DNA from: DATEZO01 sp035255485
GTDB lineage: Bacteria; Pseudomonadota; Gammaproteobacteria; Burkholderiales; Burkholderiaceae_D
NCBI GenBank assembly: GCA_035255485.1
Contig: DATEZO010000172.1
Location: 1-28,165 of the forward strand
Direction of reading: 5' to 3'
DNA length: 28,165 nt
Below are positions 7,096 through 16,629 of this stretch, piece after piece. The notes below the pieces were generated by a model, which was not told the origin of the DNA, did no database searches, and saw only the letters and a program-made list of their open reading frames with translations. Both the position numbers and the translations under genes were made by a program. Every line of letters starts with the position of its first letter. The stretch's first letter is position 1.

Positions 7096-8370
7096 GTGAA
7101 CCAAAACACTACCCGCCGTGGCGCCGCGCTGAAAAGCCTGTGTGCCGCGGCTGCCACGACCGCCGTACTTTTTGCAGCGGGGACGGCTCAGGCTGAAACC
7201 ATCAAGATCGGTTATATCAGTCCGCTTACGGGCAGCCATGCCGAATTTTCCGAGACGGACCCCTTCGTGCTGAAGAAGATGAATGCGCTGCTCAAGTCGG
7301 GTTTGACCATCAACGGCAAGAAATACGATGTGCGGATCATCTCGAAGGACAGCCAGTCGAGCAACGACCGGGCGAGCAGCCTGGCCGCGCAACTCATCCT
7401 CAAGGACAAGGTCGATCTGCTGCTGGTACAGGACAGCCTGAGCTCCATCACCGCTGCCGACCAGGCCGAGCTGTATGGCGTGCCCGCCGTTTCCACCATG
7501 ATGCCGTGGCAGGCGTGGATGTTCCCGCGCAAGGGTGATCCGAAGGTTGGCTTCAAATGGACTTACCACTTCTTCTGGGGACTCGAGGATGTCATCGCTG
7601 CCTACGTTGACATCTGGTCTTCCGTGCCCACCAACAAGACCGTTGGAGCGATCTACTCCAAGGATCCTGGCGGCGAAGCCTTTGGCAGCGAAGAGTTCGG
7701 CATGCCGGTAGCACTTAAGAAAATCGGCTACAAGGAAGTCAAGACAGGTTTCTTCCAGGAGGGCGCAGCCGACTTCTCGCCGCAGATCGGCAAGTTCAAG
7801 GCAGAGCACGTCGACATCGTCACCGGCCACTCTCACGTACCCGACTTCACGACGTTCTGGAGCCAGTCCGGCCAGCAAAAATACCGGCCAAAAGTGGTCA
7901 CGATGGCCGCAGCGCTGCTGTTTCCCTCCGGCCTGAAATCCCTCGGCGACCGCGGCGACGGCTTGACCACCGAAGTCTGGTGGGCACCCGGATTTCCCTA
8001 CAAATCCTCACTTACGGGGCAGACGGCGAAGGAACTGGCTGCCCAGTATGAATCGGAAACCGGCCGGCAATGGACCCAGCCGCTCGGCTACGCCCATGCC
8101 ATCTGGGAAGTAGGCGTCGAAGCCTTGAAGCGCTCCGGCAATCCACACGATCGCAAGGCGGTGAGCAAGGCGCTGTCCGAGATGAAGATGAAAACCATCG
8201 TCGGCACGGTGAACTGGGCTGATACGCCGATCAAAAACGTCGCCAAGACCACTGTCGTCGGCGGTCAGTGGCGCAAAAGCAAGGGCAAGCACAAGTTTGA
8301 ATTGCTGGTGACCAATAACGCCTCGGCGCCGGATATCCCGGTGCAGGATAAAGTCAAGCTGCTCGACTGA
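7096..8370 (+). CDS. ABC transporter periplasmic binding protein, branched-chain amino-acid type
   Basis: 424 residues, starting with GTG at 7096 behind GAGGAGG at 7084-7090. A signal peptide is clear: basic start, hydrophobic core, cleavage after AQA near residue 33. The mature part begins ETIKIGYISPLTG, the hallmark of type I periplasmic binding proteins of the HAAT family (Peripla_BP_6). It captures the substrate for the permeases and ATPases encoded downstream. Tryptophan- and aromatic-rich segments (MMPWQAWMFPR, EVWWAPGFPY) suggest a ligand bulkier than leucine, but this is inference. It is the first gene of the transport cluster; the next starts 16 bases after its stop. Confidence 0.92.
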   Translation: MNQNTTRRGAALKSLCAAAATTAVLFAAGTAQAETIKIGYISPLTGSHAEFSETDPFVLKKMNALLKSGLTINGKKYDVRIISKDSQSSNDRASSLAAQLILKDKVDLLLVQDSLSSITAADQAELYGVPAVSTMMPWQAWMFPRKGDPKVGFKWTYHFFWGLEDVIAAYVDIWSSVPTNKTVGAIYSKDPGGEAFGSEEFGMPVALKKIGYKEVKTGFFQEGAADFSPQIGKFKAEHVDIVTGHSHVPDFTTFWSQSGQQKYRPKVVTMAAALLFPSGLKSLGDRGDGLTTEVWWAPGFPYKSSLTGQTAKELAAQYESETGRQWTQPLGYAHAIWEVGVEALKRSGNPHDRKAVSKALSEMKMKTIVGTVNWADTPIKNVAKTTVVGGQWRKSKGKHKFELLVTNNASAPDIPVQDKVKLLD

Positions 8371-8385
8371 GCCTGCCATACTGCC

Positions 8386-9097
<712 letters not shown>

Positions 9098-9111
<14 letters not shown>

Positions 9112-9796
9112 AATCGAATGCCTGCGCGCCGGCTACGGCCAGATCACCGCGCTGTTTGATGTCGACCTCACGTTGGAAGCCGGCGAAACGATCGCACTCA
9201 TCGGCGCCAACGGCGCCGGCAAGACGACGCTGTTGCGCGCCGTTACCGGGCTGATTCGCGCCGTCGGGGGCGCTATCCGCTTTCAGGGCCAGGCGGTCAG
9301 CGGCCTGCCCGCCCATGCCATCGCCGCCCTCGGCATCGCCATGGTGCCGGAAGGCCGCCGCCTGTTTCCTTCCCTTACCGTCGAGGAGAACCTGCTGATG
9401 GGCGCCTGCAGCGGCCGCCACGGACCATGGACGCTGGAACGCATCTATACCCTGTTTCCGGTGTTGCGCGAGCGGCGCGCCCATGCCGGCACCATGCTTT
9501 CCGGCGGCCAGCAGCAGATGGTCGCCGTCGGACGCGCCTTGATGTCCAATCCGCGTTTGCTGTTGTGCGACGAGCTGTCGCTGGGGCTTGCTCCCACCGT
9601 GGTGAAGGACATCTACCGCACGCTCGCCTCTGTCTGCGGCGAAGGTATCAGCCTGATCATCGTTGAACAGGACGTCACCCAGGCAATCCAGGCGAGCGAT
9701 CGCTACCTGTGCATGCGCGAGGGCCGCATCGTGCTCGGCGGCACGCGGGCCGAAGCGGATCGTACCGCTATCTCCCACGCCTATTTTGGAAGCTGA
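9098..9796 (+). CDS. ABC transporter ATPase, LivF type
   Basis: 232 residues. Walker A is GANGAGKTT at 36-44. The family mark GIAMVPEGRRLFPSLTVEEN is present, then LSGGQQQMVAVGRAL as signature and LLLCDELSLGLAP as Walker B with Leu in the usual Pro position. The switch histidine is replaced: the motif reads IIVEQDV, which is normal for LivF. The start overlaps the previous gene by 14 bases. ATG at 9092 is an equal candidate, as TTGGA lies at 9083-9087. Partner of the LivG-type subunit. Confidence 0.9.
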
Positions 9797-9797
9797 C

Positions 9798-10673
9798 ATG
9801 ATGATCCAATGGCTTGACACACTGATACAAGGCATCCTGCTCGGCGGCTTCTTCGCACTGTCCGGCCTGGGTCTGTCGCTGAGTTTCGGCATCATGCGCA
9901 TCGTCAACATCGCCCATGGCGACTTCCTGGTCGTCGCGGCGTATCTTGGACTGGCGGTAATCAGTGTTAGCGGCATTAATCCCCTGCTGGCGTTGCTTGC
10001 GGTCGTTCCTGCCATGGGCCTGCTCGGCTACCTGCTGCAGCGCGCGTTGCTTAACCGCGTGATCGGCAGCAGCGAACTGACGCCGCTGCTCATCACTTTC
10101 GGCCTGTCCATCATCCTGCACAACTTGCTGCAGGAGCTCTCTTCCGCCGATTACCAGAGCCTGGACGCCGGTCCGGTGGAGATTGCCAGCCTCGCCCTCG
10201 GTCCGATCCAGGTCGGCTGGCTGCCCGTCGGCATCCTCACCGTGACGCTGTCCATTTTCGCCGCCCTTCATCGCCTGATGGCGTACACCCGCTTCGGCCG
10301 CATCGTGCGCGCCACGGTGGATGACCCCGAGGTCACTGCACTGATGGGGGTCGACACGCGACGCATCTACGCCCTCGGCATGGCGCTGTCGATGGCGATC
10401 GTCGGAATTGCCGGCATGCTCTATGGCATCAAATCCTCGTTCAGTCCGCAGACCGGCGGCAGCCAACTGCTGTTCGCCTTCGAGGCGGTAATCATCGGTG
10501 GCATGGGGTCGATCTGGGGTACGCTGGCCGGAGGCATGGCACTTGGCATTGCCCAGACCATCGGCTACAAAATGCATGCAAGCTGGGGCGCATTTGCCGG
10601 ACATGTTGTGTTCTTCGCATTCCTGTTCCTGCGTCCGTCCGGTCTTTTTGCGCGAGGAGAACGTCATGCGTGA
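9798..10673 (+). CDS. ABC transporter permease, LivH type
   Basis: 291 residues and mostly hydrophobic, with about eight membrane segments. It begins with the family's TLIQGILLGGFFALSGLGLS stretch and then FGIMRIVNIAHGDF. The cytoplasmic coupling loop GRIVRATVDDPEVTALMGVD, which contacts the ATPase, is present, as is the closing GGMGSIWGTLAGG. ATG at 9798 follows GGAAG at 9788-9792 and is one base after the LivF stop. It forms half of the membrane channel together with the next gene. Confidence 0.92.
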   Translation: MMIQWLDTLIQGILLGGFFALSGLGLSLSFGIMRIVNIAHGDFLVVAAYLGLAVISVSGINPLLALLAVVPAMGLLGYLLQRALLNRVIGSSELTPLLITFGLSIILHNLLQELSSADYQSLDAGPVEIASLALGPIQVGWLPVGILTVTLSIFAALHRLMAYTRFGRIVRATVDDPEVTALMGVDTRRIYALGMALSMAIVGIAGMLYGIKSSFSPQTGGSQLLFAFEAVIIGGMGSIWGTLAGGMALGIAQTIGYKMHASWGAFAGHVVFFAFLFLRPSGLFARGERHA

Positions 10674-11748
10674 CCCGGCCGCCTCCGTCACCACCCGCCT
10701 GCACTGGACAACCAGCCGCCCGATAACCGGCCCGGCGCTGCTGGCATTCGCTTCCTTCGCGCTGGCGCTGCTGCCCTGGTATGGCAGCGCCGACACGATG
10801 CGCCTGCTCGTGGAATTCTTTGCCCTTGTGACGATGGCACAGGCGTGGAACCTGCTTGCCGGCTTCACCGGCTTTGTCTCGGTTGGCCAGCAGGCTTTCA
10901 TTGGCATCGGCGCCTATGCGATGTTCATGATCTCTATCAACGCCGGCGTGCATCCATTTCTTGCCGTCGGCTGCGGCGGGCTGATCGCCGGGCTGGCCGG
11001 CGCACTTGTCGCGCCGGCGCTGTTCCGCCTGCGTGGCCCGCATTTCGCCATCGGCACCTGGGTACTGGCGGAGCTGTGCCGCATCGCCATAGGCAACATC
11101 GACTGGTTCGGCGGCGCCAGCGGCCTGACCCTGGCGCGCGTGCTGCTCGACATCCCGCCGGAAGTGCGAAGCTATGGTACCTACTGGGTCTCGCTAGGCC
11201 TGGCGGCCGCCAGCATCGCCGCCATCTATCTCCTGCTGCGTTCGCGTTTCGGTTTGGCTGTACGCACGGTACGCGATAACGAATCCAGCGCGCAAAGCGT
11301 CGGTATCGACGTGCACCGCGTCAAGCTAGCCGTGTACATCATCGCTGCGTTCCTCACCGGCTGCGCCGGCGCTGTTGCCTACCTCAATACCATGTTCGTC
11401 AGCGCCGACGCCGCCTTCACAGTGGACTGGGTAGCGCTGATCATCTTCGTCGTCATCATCGGCGGCATCGGCACCATCGAGGGGCCAATCGTCGGCGCCC
11501 TCATTTACTTCCTGCTGCGCGAATGGCTGGCCGACTACGGTACCTGGTACATCATCACCCTCGGCCTCATCGCTATTGCCACCATGCTGTTTGCACCGCA
11601 GGGAGTGTGGGGCTTCATCGCCAGCCGGCTCGACCTGCGCCTGCTGCCCGCAGACACTCGACTAATCCTTGAAGAAGTGACCGTCGCATCGACGGCCGTC
11701 GTTATGCCAGAAGAGGAAAGCCATGCCCGCAAAAAAGCCCATGGATAG
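10666..11748 (+). CDS. ABC transporter permease, LivM type
   Basis: 360 residues with about nine to ten membrane segments. Family marks include AQAWNLLAGFTGFVSVGQQA near residue 60, the coupling loop FGLAVRTVRDNESSAQSVGI, and VIIGGIGTIEGPIVGA. ATG at 10666 follows GAGGAGA at 10654-10660 and overlaps the LivH gene by 8 bases, which implies translational coupling. The C-terminal tail after LFAPQGVWGF is about 45 residues, longer than usual and not membrane-bound. It pairs with LivH to form the channel. Confidence 0.92.
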   Translation: MRDPAASVTTRLHWTTSRPITGPALLAFASFALALLPWYGSADTMRLLVEFFALVTMAQAWNLLAGFTGFVSVGQQAFIGIGAYAMFMISINAGVHPFLAVGCGGLIAGLAGALVAPALFRLRGPHFAIGTWVLAELCRIAIGNIDWFGGASGLTLARVLLDIPPEVRSYGTYWVSLGLAAASIAAIYLLLRSRFGLAVRTVRDNESSAQSVGIDVHRVKLAVYIIAAFLTGCAGAVAYLNTMFVSADAAFTVDWVALIIFVVIIGGIGTIEGPIVGALIYFLLREWLADYGTWYIITLGLIAIATMLFAPQGVWGFIASRLDLRLLPADTRLILEEVTVASTAVVMPEEESHARKKAHG

Positions 11749-12172
11749 CATAGTGACACGCACGGTGCGCGAACTCTCGTTCGAGGCCGCGCTGGCCGCT
11801 GCTCGTGCCGCCATCCAGAAATCGCTCGAATCCGAACTGAAGGTCTGCGCCGCACTGGTCGACCGGGGCGGTAATCCGCTCGTTACGCTGCGTTATCCGG
11901 GCGCGCCGCTGCATTGTGTCGCGCTGGCTGAGGACAAGGCCTATACCTGCGCCAGCTTCGGGTTTCCCACCGCCGATTGGAAAGCCATTCTTGACGGCTC
12001 CCAGGCTCTCGCCAAGGGCTTGCCGGCGCGTGCACGCTGGGCGCTCATTGGCGGTGGCCTGCCGATCCTGGCGAGCGGCGAATTGATTGGCGGCATCGGC
12101 GTCTCCGGCGGCAACGAAGAACAGGATGCGCTCTGTGCCCTGGCCGGACTGCACAGTTTGGGTCTTGCCTGA
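11723..12172 (+). CDS. GlcG/HbpS-family small protein
   Basis: 149 residues. The family pattern is clear: ELSFEAALAAARAAI, then CAALVDRGGNPLVTLR, KAYTCASFGFPT, and IGGIGVSGGNEEQD near the end. HbpS members bind haem or cobalamin-like ligands, and GlcG members sit in glycolate and other catabolic operons with no settled role. There is no signal peptide, so it is cytoplasmic here. ATG at 11723 lies behind AGAGGAAAG and overlaps the LivM gene by 26 bases. Being locked into the transport cluster suggests it acts on the imported compound or senses it. Confidence 0.85.
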   Translation: MPAKKPMDSIVTRTVRELSFEAALAAARAAIQKSLESELKVCAALVDRGGNPLVTLRYPGAPLHCVALAEDKAYTCASFGFPTADWKAILDGSQALAKGLPARARWALIGGGLPILASGELIGGIGVSGGNEEQDALCALAGLHSLGLA

Positions 12173-12343
12173 TGTCCTATTCATCCGTGCAGCGGAAGCC
12201 GGGGTTGTGATTGCATTCCCAGGCAAGCCACTTGCACTCACAGTCAAGTCGCCACACACCCACCGGAGCAACATTACTAGTCGTTCGGATCAGCACACAG
12301 CCACCGGCCACACCGGAATTCAATCAACGTTTGGGAGCCATCC

Positions 12344-13774
12344 ATGAAAACTTATTTCAACACTGTCAACGGTCAGCCGGTCGGTTCTGACAAGACATTC
12401 GAGTCTCTCAACCCTGCCAGCGGAGAAGCGCTTGGCAACGTGCCGATCTCTACAAAGCAGCAGGTGAGCGAGGCGATTGCCGCAGCTCGTGCTGCTCAGC
12501 CGGCCTGGGCGGCGAAACCCGACGCCGAGCGCAAGGCCCTCATGATGAAAGTCGCCGAGGTGATCAAGCAAAACGCGCCCTACCTGGCCGAATGGGTGAC
12601 GCGCGAACAGGGCAAGCCACTCGGCGGTGTCGGGCCGGACCAGGTGCCCGGCGCCCGTTTCGAGCTGTGGGCCTGCGAAGTGTGGACCCAGGTACCGGCC
12701 AGCCTCGACCTTCCCGTCGAACTGGTCTTCGAGGATGAAACCCGGCGCGACGAAGTGCACCGCAAGCCCTTCGGCGTGATTGCCGCCATCGCCCCGTGGA
12801 ACTGGCCCCTGATGATTGCCATCTGGCAGATCATTCCCTCGATCCGAGCCGGCAACACGGTAGTCATCAAACCCTCCGAATACACCTCGATCGGCACGCT
12901 GGAGCTGGTGCGCCTGATCAGCGAGGTGCTGCCCAAGGGGGTGGTGAACGCCATTAGCGGTACGGGCGAGGTCGGTTCCTGGCTGGTCTCCGATCCGGGT
13001 GTCGACAAGATCATGTTCACCGGTTCCGGGCCTACCGGCGTAAAGATCGCCGAGGCGGCCGCACGCAACATGGTGCCGACCACCATGGAGCTGGGCGGCA
13101 ATGACGCCGCCATCATGCTCCCGGATGCCGATCCCAAGGCCATGGCCATGGGGCTATTCTGGGGCGCTTTCATCAACATGGGGCAGACCTGTGCCTGCGC
13201 CAAGCGCCTGTACGTCCATGAAAGCCTGTTCGAGCCGACTGTGCAGGCGCTCAAGGAACTGGCTCAGGCGATGCCGATGGGTAACGGCATGGACGAAGGG
13301 ATGGTAATGGGCCCGATTCAGAACAAAATGCAGTACGACAAGGTTGTTTCCCTGGTCGAGAGCGCCAAGCAAGCTGGTGCGACCATCGTCTGCGGCGGCG
13401 AACCCAAAGGAGGTCCAGGCTACTTTTATCCGCTGACCCTGGTGACCGGCCTGAAGGACGGCGACCGCCTGGTCGATGAGGAGCAGTTCGGCCCTGTGCT
13501 GCCCATCATCAAGTACCGCGACGTGGAAGATGCAATCGCCAGTGCCAATCGTCTGAATGCGGGCCTGGGCGCCTCTGTATGGTCCTCCGACATCGACAAG
13601 GCCAGAGAGGTAGCCGGCCGCATCCAGGCCGGTACGGTATGGATCAACCAGCACGGCATGGTCCACCCGATGGTACCTTTCGGGGGCATCAAGGGTTCGG
13701 GCTACGGCCTGGAGTTCGGTCTCGACGGGCTGAAGGCCGTCACCCGGCCGCAGGTCATCAGCGTAAAGAAGTAA
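12344..13774 (+). CDS. NAD(P)-dependent aldehyde dehydrogenase
   Basis: 476 residues, normal for the ALDH superfamily. Visible motifs: APWNWPLMIAIWQIIPSIRAGN and VIKPSEYT in the nucleotide-binding fold, FTGSGPTG, the general-base Glu 249 in MELGGN, and the catalytic Cys 283 in GQTCACA, spaced 34 apart as usual. The residue after ELGG is Asn rather than the common Lys. It oxidises an aldehyde to an acid in the cytoplasm. ATG at 12344 follows GGGAG. It lies 171 bases after the GlcG-like gene on the same strand and is probably the catabolic member of the regulon. The exact aldehyde cannot be read from the sequence. Confidence 0.93.
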   Translation: MKTYFNTVNGQPVGSDKTFESLNPASGEALGNVPISTKQQVSEAIAAARAAQPAWAAKPDAERKALMMKVAEVIKQNAPYLAEWVTREQGKPLGGVGPDQVPGARFELWACEVWTQVPASLDLPVELVFEDETRRDEVHRKPFGVIAAIAPWNWPLMIAIWQIIPSIRAGNTVVIKPSEYTSIGTLELVRLISEVLPKGVVNAISGTGEVGSWLVSDPGVDKIMFTGSGPTGVKIAEAAARNMVPTTMELGGNDAAIMLPDADPKAMAMGLFWGAFINMGQTCACAKRLYVHESLFEPTVQALKELAQAMPMGNGMDEGMVMGPIQNKMQYDKVVSLVESAKQAGATIVCGGEPKGGPGYFYPLTLVTGLKDGDRLVDEEQFGPVLPIIKYRDVEDAIASANRLNAGLGASVWSSDIDKAREVAGRIQAGTVWINQHGMVHPMVPFGGIKGSGYGLEFGLDGLKAVTRPQVISVKK

Positions 13775-14192
13775 CGCTGAAATATTGACCTCGGCAATAG
13801 CGATGAGAGCATGAAGCGCATTTTGAGTGCTCTCTCCTTCACTTAGGTCTCGTGCAGAAACAGCTTATGCATGTTGCCGTTCGCAACGGACGCGTACCGT
13901 ATTGCTCGACGCTTGTAGTGCCCGCACTGCAGTGCGTCGAGCCACCGGGAACGTGCCGCCCCTGAACGGTGAACAAGGTCGGCAGCACCCACCAGCCCAG
14001 GCTTTATAGCAAAACGCCAACTTCACGAGTTGGCGTTTTTGTTTTGGGGGTTTTCAGCCCTTGCGTTCGATCCCTTTCCAGTTTGCGAACCACTTCAAGA
14101 ATTCTCCTTCACTTCCCCTGCCTTCTACTCTCTTTACCCGTTTCGCTCACTCGAAAATAGATGCGTCGCACTCTCGGAACTGACTGTTGGTT
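13775..14192. other. Intergenic stretch with stem-loops between converging genes
   Basis: No gene is supported. GAGAGCA at 13805-13811 pairs with TGCTCTC at 13828-13834 but has no T-run. CGACGC at 13908 pairs with GCGTCG at 13934 with inner AGTGC/GCACT. A real terminator is at 14011-14046. The last 140 bases, before the stop of the converging cupin gene, are AT-rich and featureless. Confidence 0.5.
14011..14046. terminator. Rho-independent terminator between converging genes
   Basis: AAAACGCCAACT pairs exactly with AGTTGGCGTTTT around a TCACG loop, followed by TGTTTT on the plus strand. The leading A-run gives a fair T-tract on the minus strand too, so it may work in both directions, for the aldehyde dehydrogenase cluster and the cupin operon. 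Confidence 0.8.
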
Positions 14193-14744
14193 TTATTTTC
14201 TGTAGTTATTAAATCGCGCCTCTGCTTCTCGAAATAGAGATCTGACCTTGTCGAGGTTCCATGATTGTTCGATTAATGTTTCATGATCCCATTCGCTTCT
14301 TGGCTGATCCGGATTAAAAAAATCACCTCCATAGACATGTATTGCACACGTCATTTTGCCAATTGGATTAAGTACAGAATGGATAATGTCGCGGCCGAGT
14401 ACCGCTATGTCGCCGACTCCCAGGGATTTGGCGCCTACTGCGTCAATGGTCGTTGCTGTTCTTCGCCAAAAGACATTGTCTTCCCTGCCGGAATATATGC
14501 CGACCACTGCAAACATTTGATGATTGTGCGGCATGAGACTCATGTATGGCGCCCAGACAAAATTCATGATGGTCAGATCAGGCGACCTATACATTGGGGC
14601 AATACCGGCATGTTCCGGCTCACCAAGCTCGGACATTATCCTCACACTATCGGAAACCGCTCCTGCCATCACCTCGCGAATTGCTCCCTGTCCTTCAGCA
14701 ACAGCACTTATGCAGTCTTGGATAAATTGATCTTTATCGAACAT
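14193..14744 (-). CDS. Cysteine-dioxygenase-like cupin protein
   Basis: 183 residues. The metal site of the thiol dioxygenase cupin group is visible: His 73 and His 75 (PHNHQ), then His 122 (IIHSVLNP) and His 136 (AIHVYGGDF). The HxH plus a later His matches the three-His iron site of cysteine dioxygenase relatives. It would use oxygen to oxidise a small thiol in the cytoplasm, but the substrate is not determined. The start is secure: AAGGAGGAT lies just before the ATG. It is last in a minus-strand set, 40 bases after the DUF2182 gene, which suggests an operon. Confidence 0.75.
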   Translation of the reverse strand: MFDKDQFIQDCISAVAEGQGAIREVMAGAVSDSVRIMSELGEPEHAGIAPMYRSPDLTIMNFVWAPYMSLMPHNHQMFAVVGIYSGREDNVFWRRTATTIDAVGAKSLGVGDIAVLGRDIIHSVLNPIGKMTCAIHVYGGDFFNPDQPRSEWDHETLIEQSWNLDKVRSLFREAEARFNNYRK

Positions 14745-14784
14745 GGTTTTATCCTCCTTCTTCCCGGCCCGTGGCGTTCACCTT

Positions 14785-15630
14785 TCATGAGGCGACACCA
14801 ACAAGGAGCAGAACTCCGGCCACGATCAAGCCCGCACCAGCGGTGCGGGCCACAACAATACCTGCGGGCCCGTTTTTTTCCAGGATAATGAACAGTGCCA
14901 GTATCGCCACCCAGACAAGATTCATTACCCCGACAACGAACAATACGCCCATCAGCGCCCAGCAACACCCGAGACAATACGCGCCATGATGCATTCCCAT
15001 TTGCAGAGCCCCAAGCTTTCCATCGCGCCAGCGTGTCATGAGAAAACCGAGAGGACTTTGACAGTGCGTGAGACAGGCTCGCTTGAACGGCGTAAGTTGG
15101 TACACGCCGGCCACGCAAAGAAGCGCGCCGCCTACCTGCGAACTTGACGCAGCCATCGCCGGTGACAGCATCGCGGTATCGTGCAATGCCCACTGTGCGA
15201 GTGTCGCGCACGCACTGAAGCCGATCCACACAATTACGTAGCCCAGTCCGAAGATCAGGACAATTAACGGTATCCGACGACCGCCCCGCCGGGCATGTAC
15301 GCCAGCGAACAGAAGCATCACCGGTGCGGCCGATCCAGCCATCATGCCTACCATCATGACGACCCACATCATGAACGTAAAGAAAATGTCGGCTGAGGCC
15401 CACGGCATTTCCATTGGCATCCCCATTTGCGTCATCATCGTGTCTTGCTTCATGGTCGACGACATCTGATGATCAAGATAGAGGAGATAAGCCCACGACA
15501 GCGCCACGATAGCGATGAGGCAGCACCAGATGAGGATGCGGTCGCGGCTGGAGAGTCGCGCGACCGGTGCAGCATCGGATGGGTAAGAGAAGGTGTTCAG
15601 CTTACATTCCCTGCCAGGAAAACGGCGCAT
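14785..15630 (-). CDS. DUF2182 integral membrane protein
   Basis: 281 residues and several membrane segments (about 33-51, 82-110, 118-140, 163-180, 222-250, 255-280). The loop after the first helix is methionine-rich (MKQDTMMTQMGMPMEMPW). A later segment carries clustered cysteines and histidines (Cys 186, His 189, Cys 190, MGMHHGAYCLGCC), typical of this predicted metal-binding membrane family. No function is established. ATG at 15630 overlaps the DUF1326 gene by 29 bases; no good ribosome-binding site is seen, so translation is probably coupled. A later non-ATG start cannot be excluded. Confidence 0.82.
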   Translation of the reverse strand: MRRFPGRECKLNTFSYPSDAAPVARLSSRDRILIWCCLIAIVALSWAYLLYLDHQMSSTMKQDTMMTQMGMPMEMPWASADIFFTFMMWVVMMVGMMAGSAAPVMLLFAGVHARRGGRRIPLIVLIFGLGYVIVWIGFSACATLAQWALHDTAMLSPAMAASSSQVGGALLCVAGVYQLTPFKRACLTHCQSPLGFLMTRWRDGKLGALQMGMHHGAYCLGCCWALMGVLFVVGVMNLVWVAILALFIILEKNGPAGIVVARTAGAGLIVAGVLLLVGVAS

Positions 15631-16228
15631 ATTGACCGTTGTTTTGCCCGCTGACATCATCCCAAGCCAAGCCAAGCGCATGAACGTGACTCCGCGATCC
15701 GCGGGCGAGTGCAAAGCGATCGGCGGCCGGATGGCCGGTGTTTTCGAAATGAAGCGGCTCGGTTGCATCGGGACCAAGACCCATCGCACCTTCCGCCGCC
15801 ATGTCAACGAATTCCGGTGCCGTGACAGACCACTTCACACCATCGCGCTCGAAACGGATCGGCGCGGACTCCATTCCCACGAACTTTCCAACAAGGCCCG
15901 AGAGAGCCGCCATGGGACCGCCAGCCGTACCGCTGGCAATCGCCATGATCGCATCGCGCTGCGCCATGCTGGAACGCTCGTCGGTAATCAGGCCTACGGA
16001 CCAGTTCCCCTTGCCCATCGCTTCCGGTGTCAATCCGAGGATGATGAAGCCAAGGTCATCGAGCGAAACCGCTTCATACTGGCCGCGATCGATCTGGAAT
16101 GCCATCGCGAATGTACATGAGCCCTTGCTCGGCATGACGGCCATCTGTCCAGGAATACATGGGCAGACGAAGTCGCAACTGCATGTCTCGTAATATTGAC
16201 CACTGATCTTCCAAGTTGGAATTGCCAT
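15602..16228 (-). CDS. DUF1326 family protein
   Basis: 208 residues, no signal peptide or membrane segment. The N-terminus carries the family's cysteine cluster YYETCSCDFVCPC (Cys 16, 18, 22, 24), a likely metal site. The function is unknown. ATG at 16228 follows GGAGGT. It is first in the minus-strand set and its end overlaps the DUF2182 gene. The two families are often neighbours in proteobacteria, which supports a joint role, plausibly in metal handling. Confidence 0.85.
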   Translation of the reverse strand: MAIPTWKISGQYYETCSCDFVCPCIPGQMAVMPSKGSCTFAMAFQIDRGQYEAVSLDDLGFIILGLTPEAMGKGNWSVGLITDERSSMAQRDAIMAIASGTAGGPMAALSGLVGKFVGMESAPIRFERDGVKWSVTAPEFVDMAAEGAMGLGPDATEPLHFENTGHPAADRFALARGSRSHVHALGLAWDDVSGQNNGQYAPFSWQGM

Positions 16229-16629
16229 TATCCACCTCCGTTTTTCATTCGCTGCAATGCCTCATGCGCCATTAATCAATAAATTGCATGGCGTACATGA
16301 TTGCCACTCCCATTTCTTCTCGGATGCTCAAACGACATCCCATATTGTTAACTTAAAAATAGAACATTCAACCCGGTTATGCCAGTGGCAAAGCGCGCGA
16401 ATCAGGCCTCAGCGCAGGCCGTCGAAACGCGTCGGTCGAACATCAATGGCAGACGAGAAATTGACGATCAGGCCGTGTTGATGAAGTTCACGGCCGAAGG
16501 CAAGTACTGACGGCGATCTTTTACTGGCGCACCAGATGCTTCAGATACCGATTGGAAAGGATTTCGACATTGTGGCGCTGGTCACCGCTGGCCAATAGGA
16601 GTGATGTCACGGGCAAGGGCTGATAAAGA
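16229..16629. other. Intergenic stretch upstream of the DUF1326 gene
   Basis: The minus-strand promoter for the DUF1326 operon should lie in the AT-rich part 16260-16370. TTGAAT and CAATAT are seen there with an 18-base gap, but the -10 match is poor. On the plus strand a 43-codon frame (16379-16510) ends AVLMKFTAEGKY, a string reminiscent of an NHL-repeat blade; it has no ribosome-binding site and looks like a gene scrap. Nothing else is recognised. Confidence 0.4.

Noticed and set aside
9768..10907. A 379-codon minus-strand frame opposite the permease genes
   Set aside because: Antisense to well-supported LivH/LivM genes; the composition is His/Gln/Asp-rich and without motifs.
13805..13834. 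GAGAGCA/TGCTCTC stem as terminator of the aldehyde dehydrogenase gene
   Set aside because: The loop is 16 bases and no T-run follows; the stem at 14011-14046 is a far better terminator.
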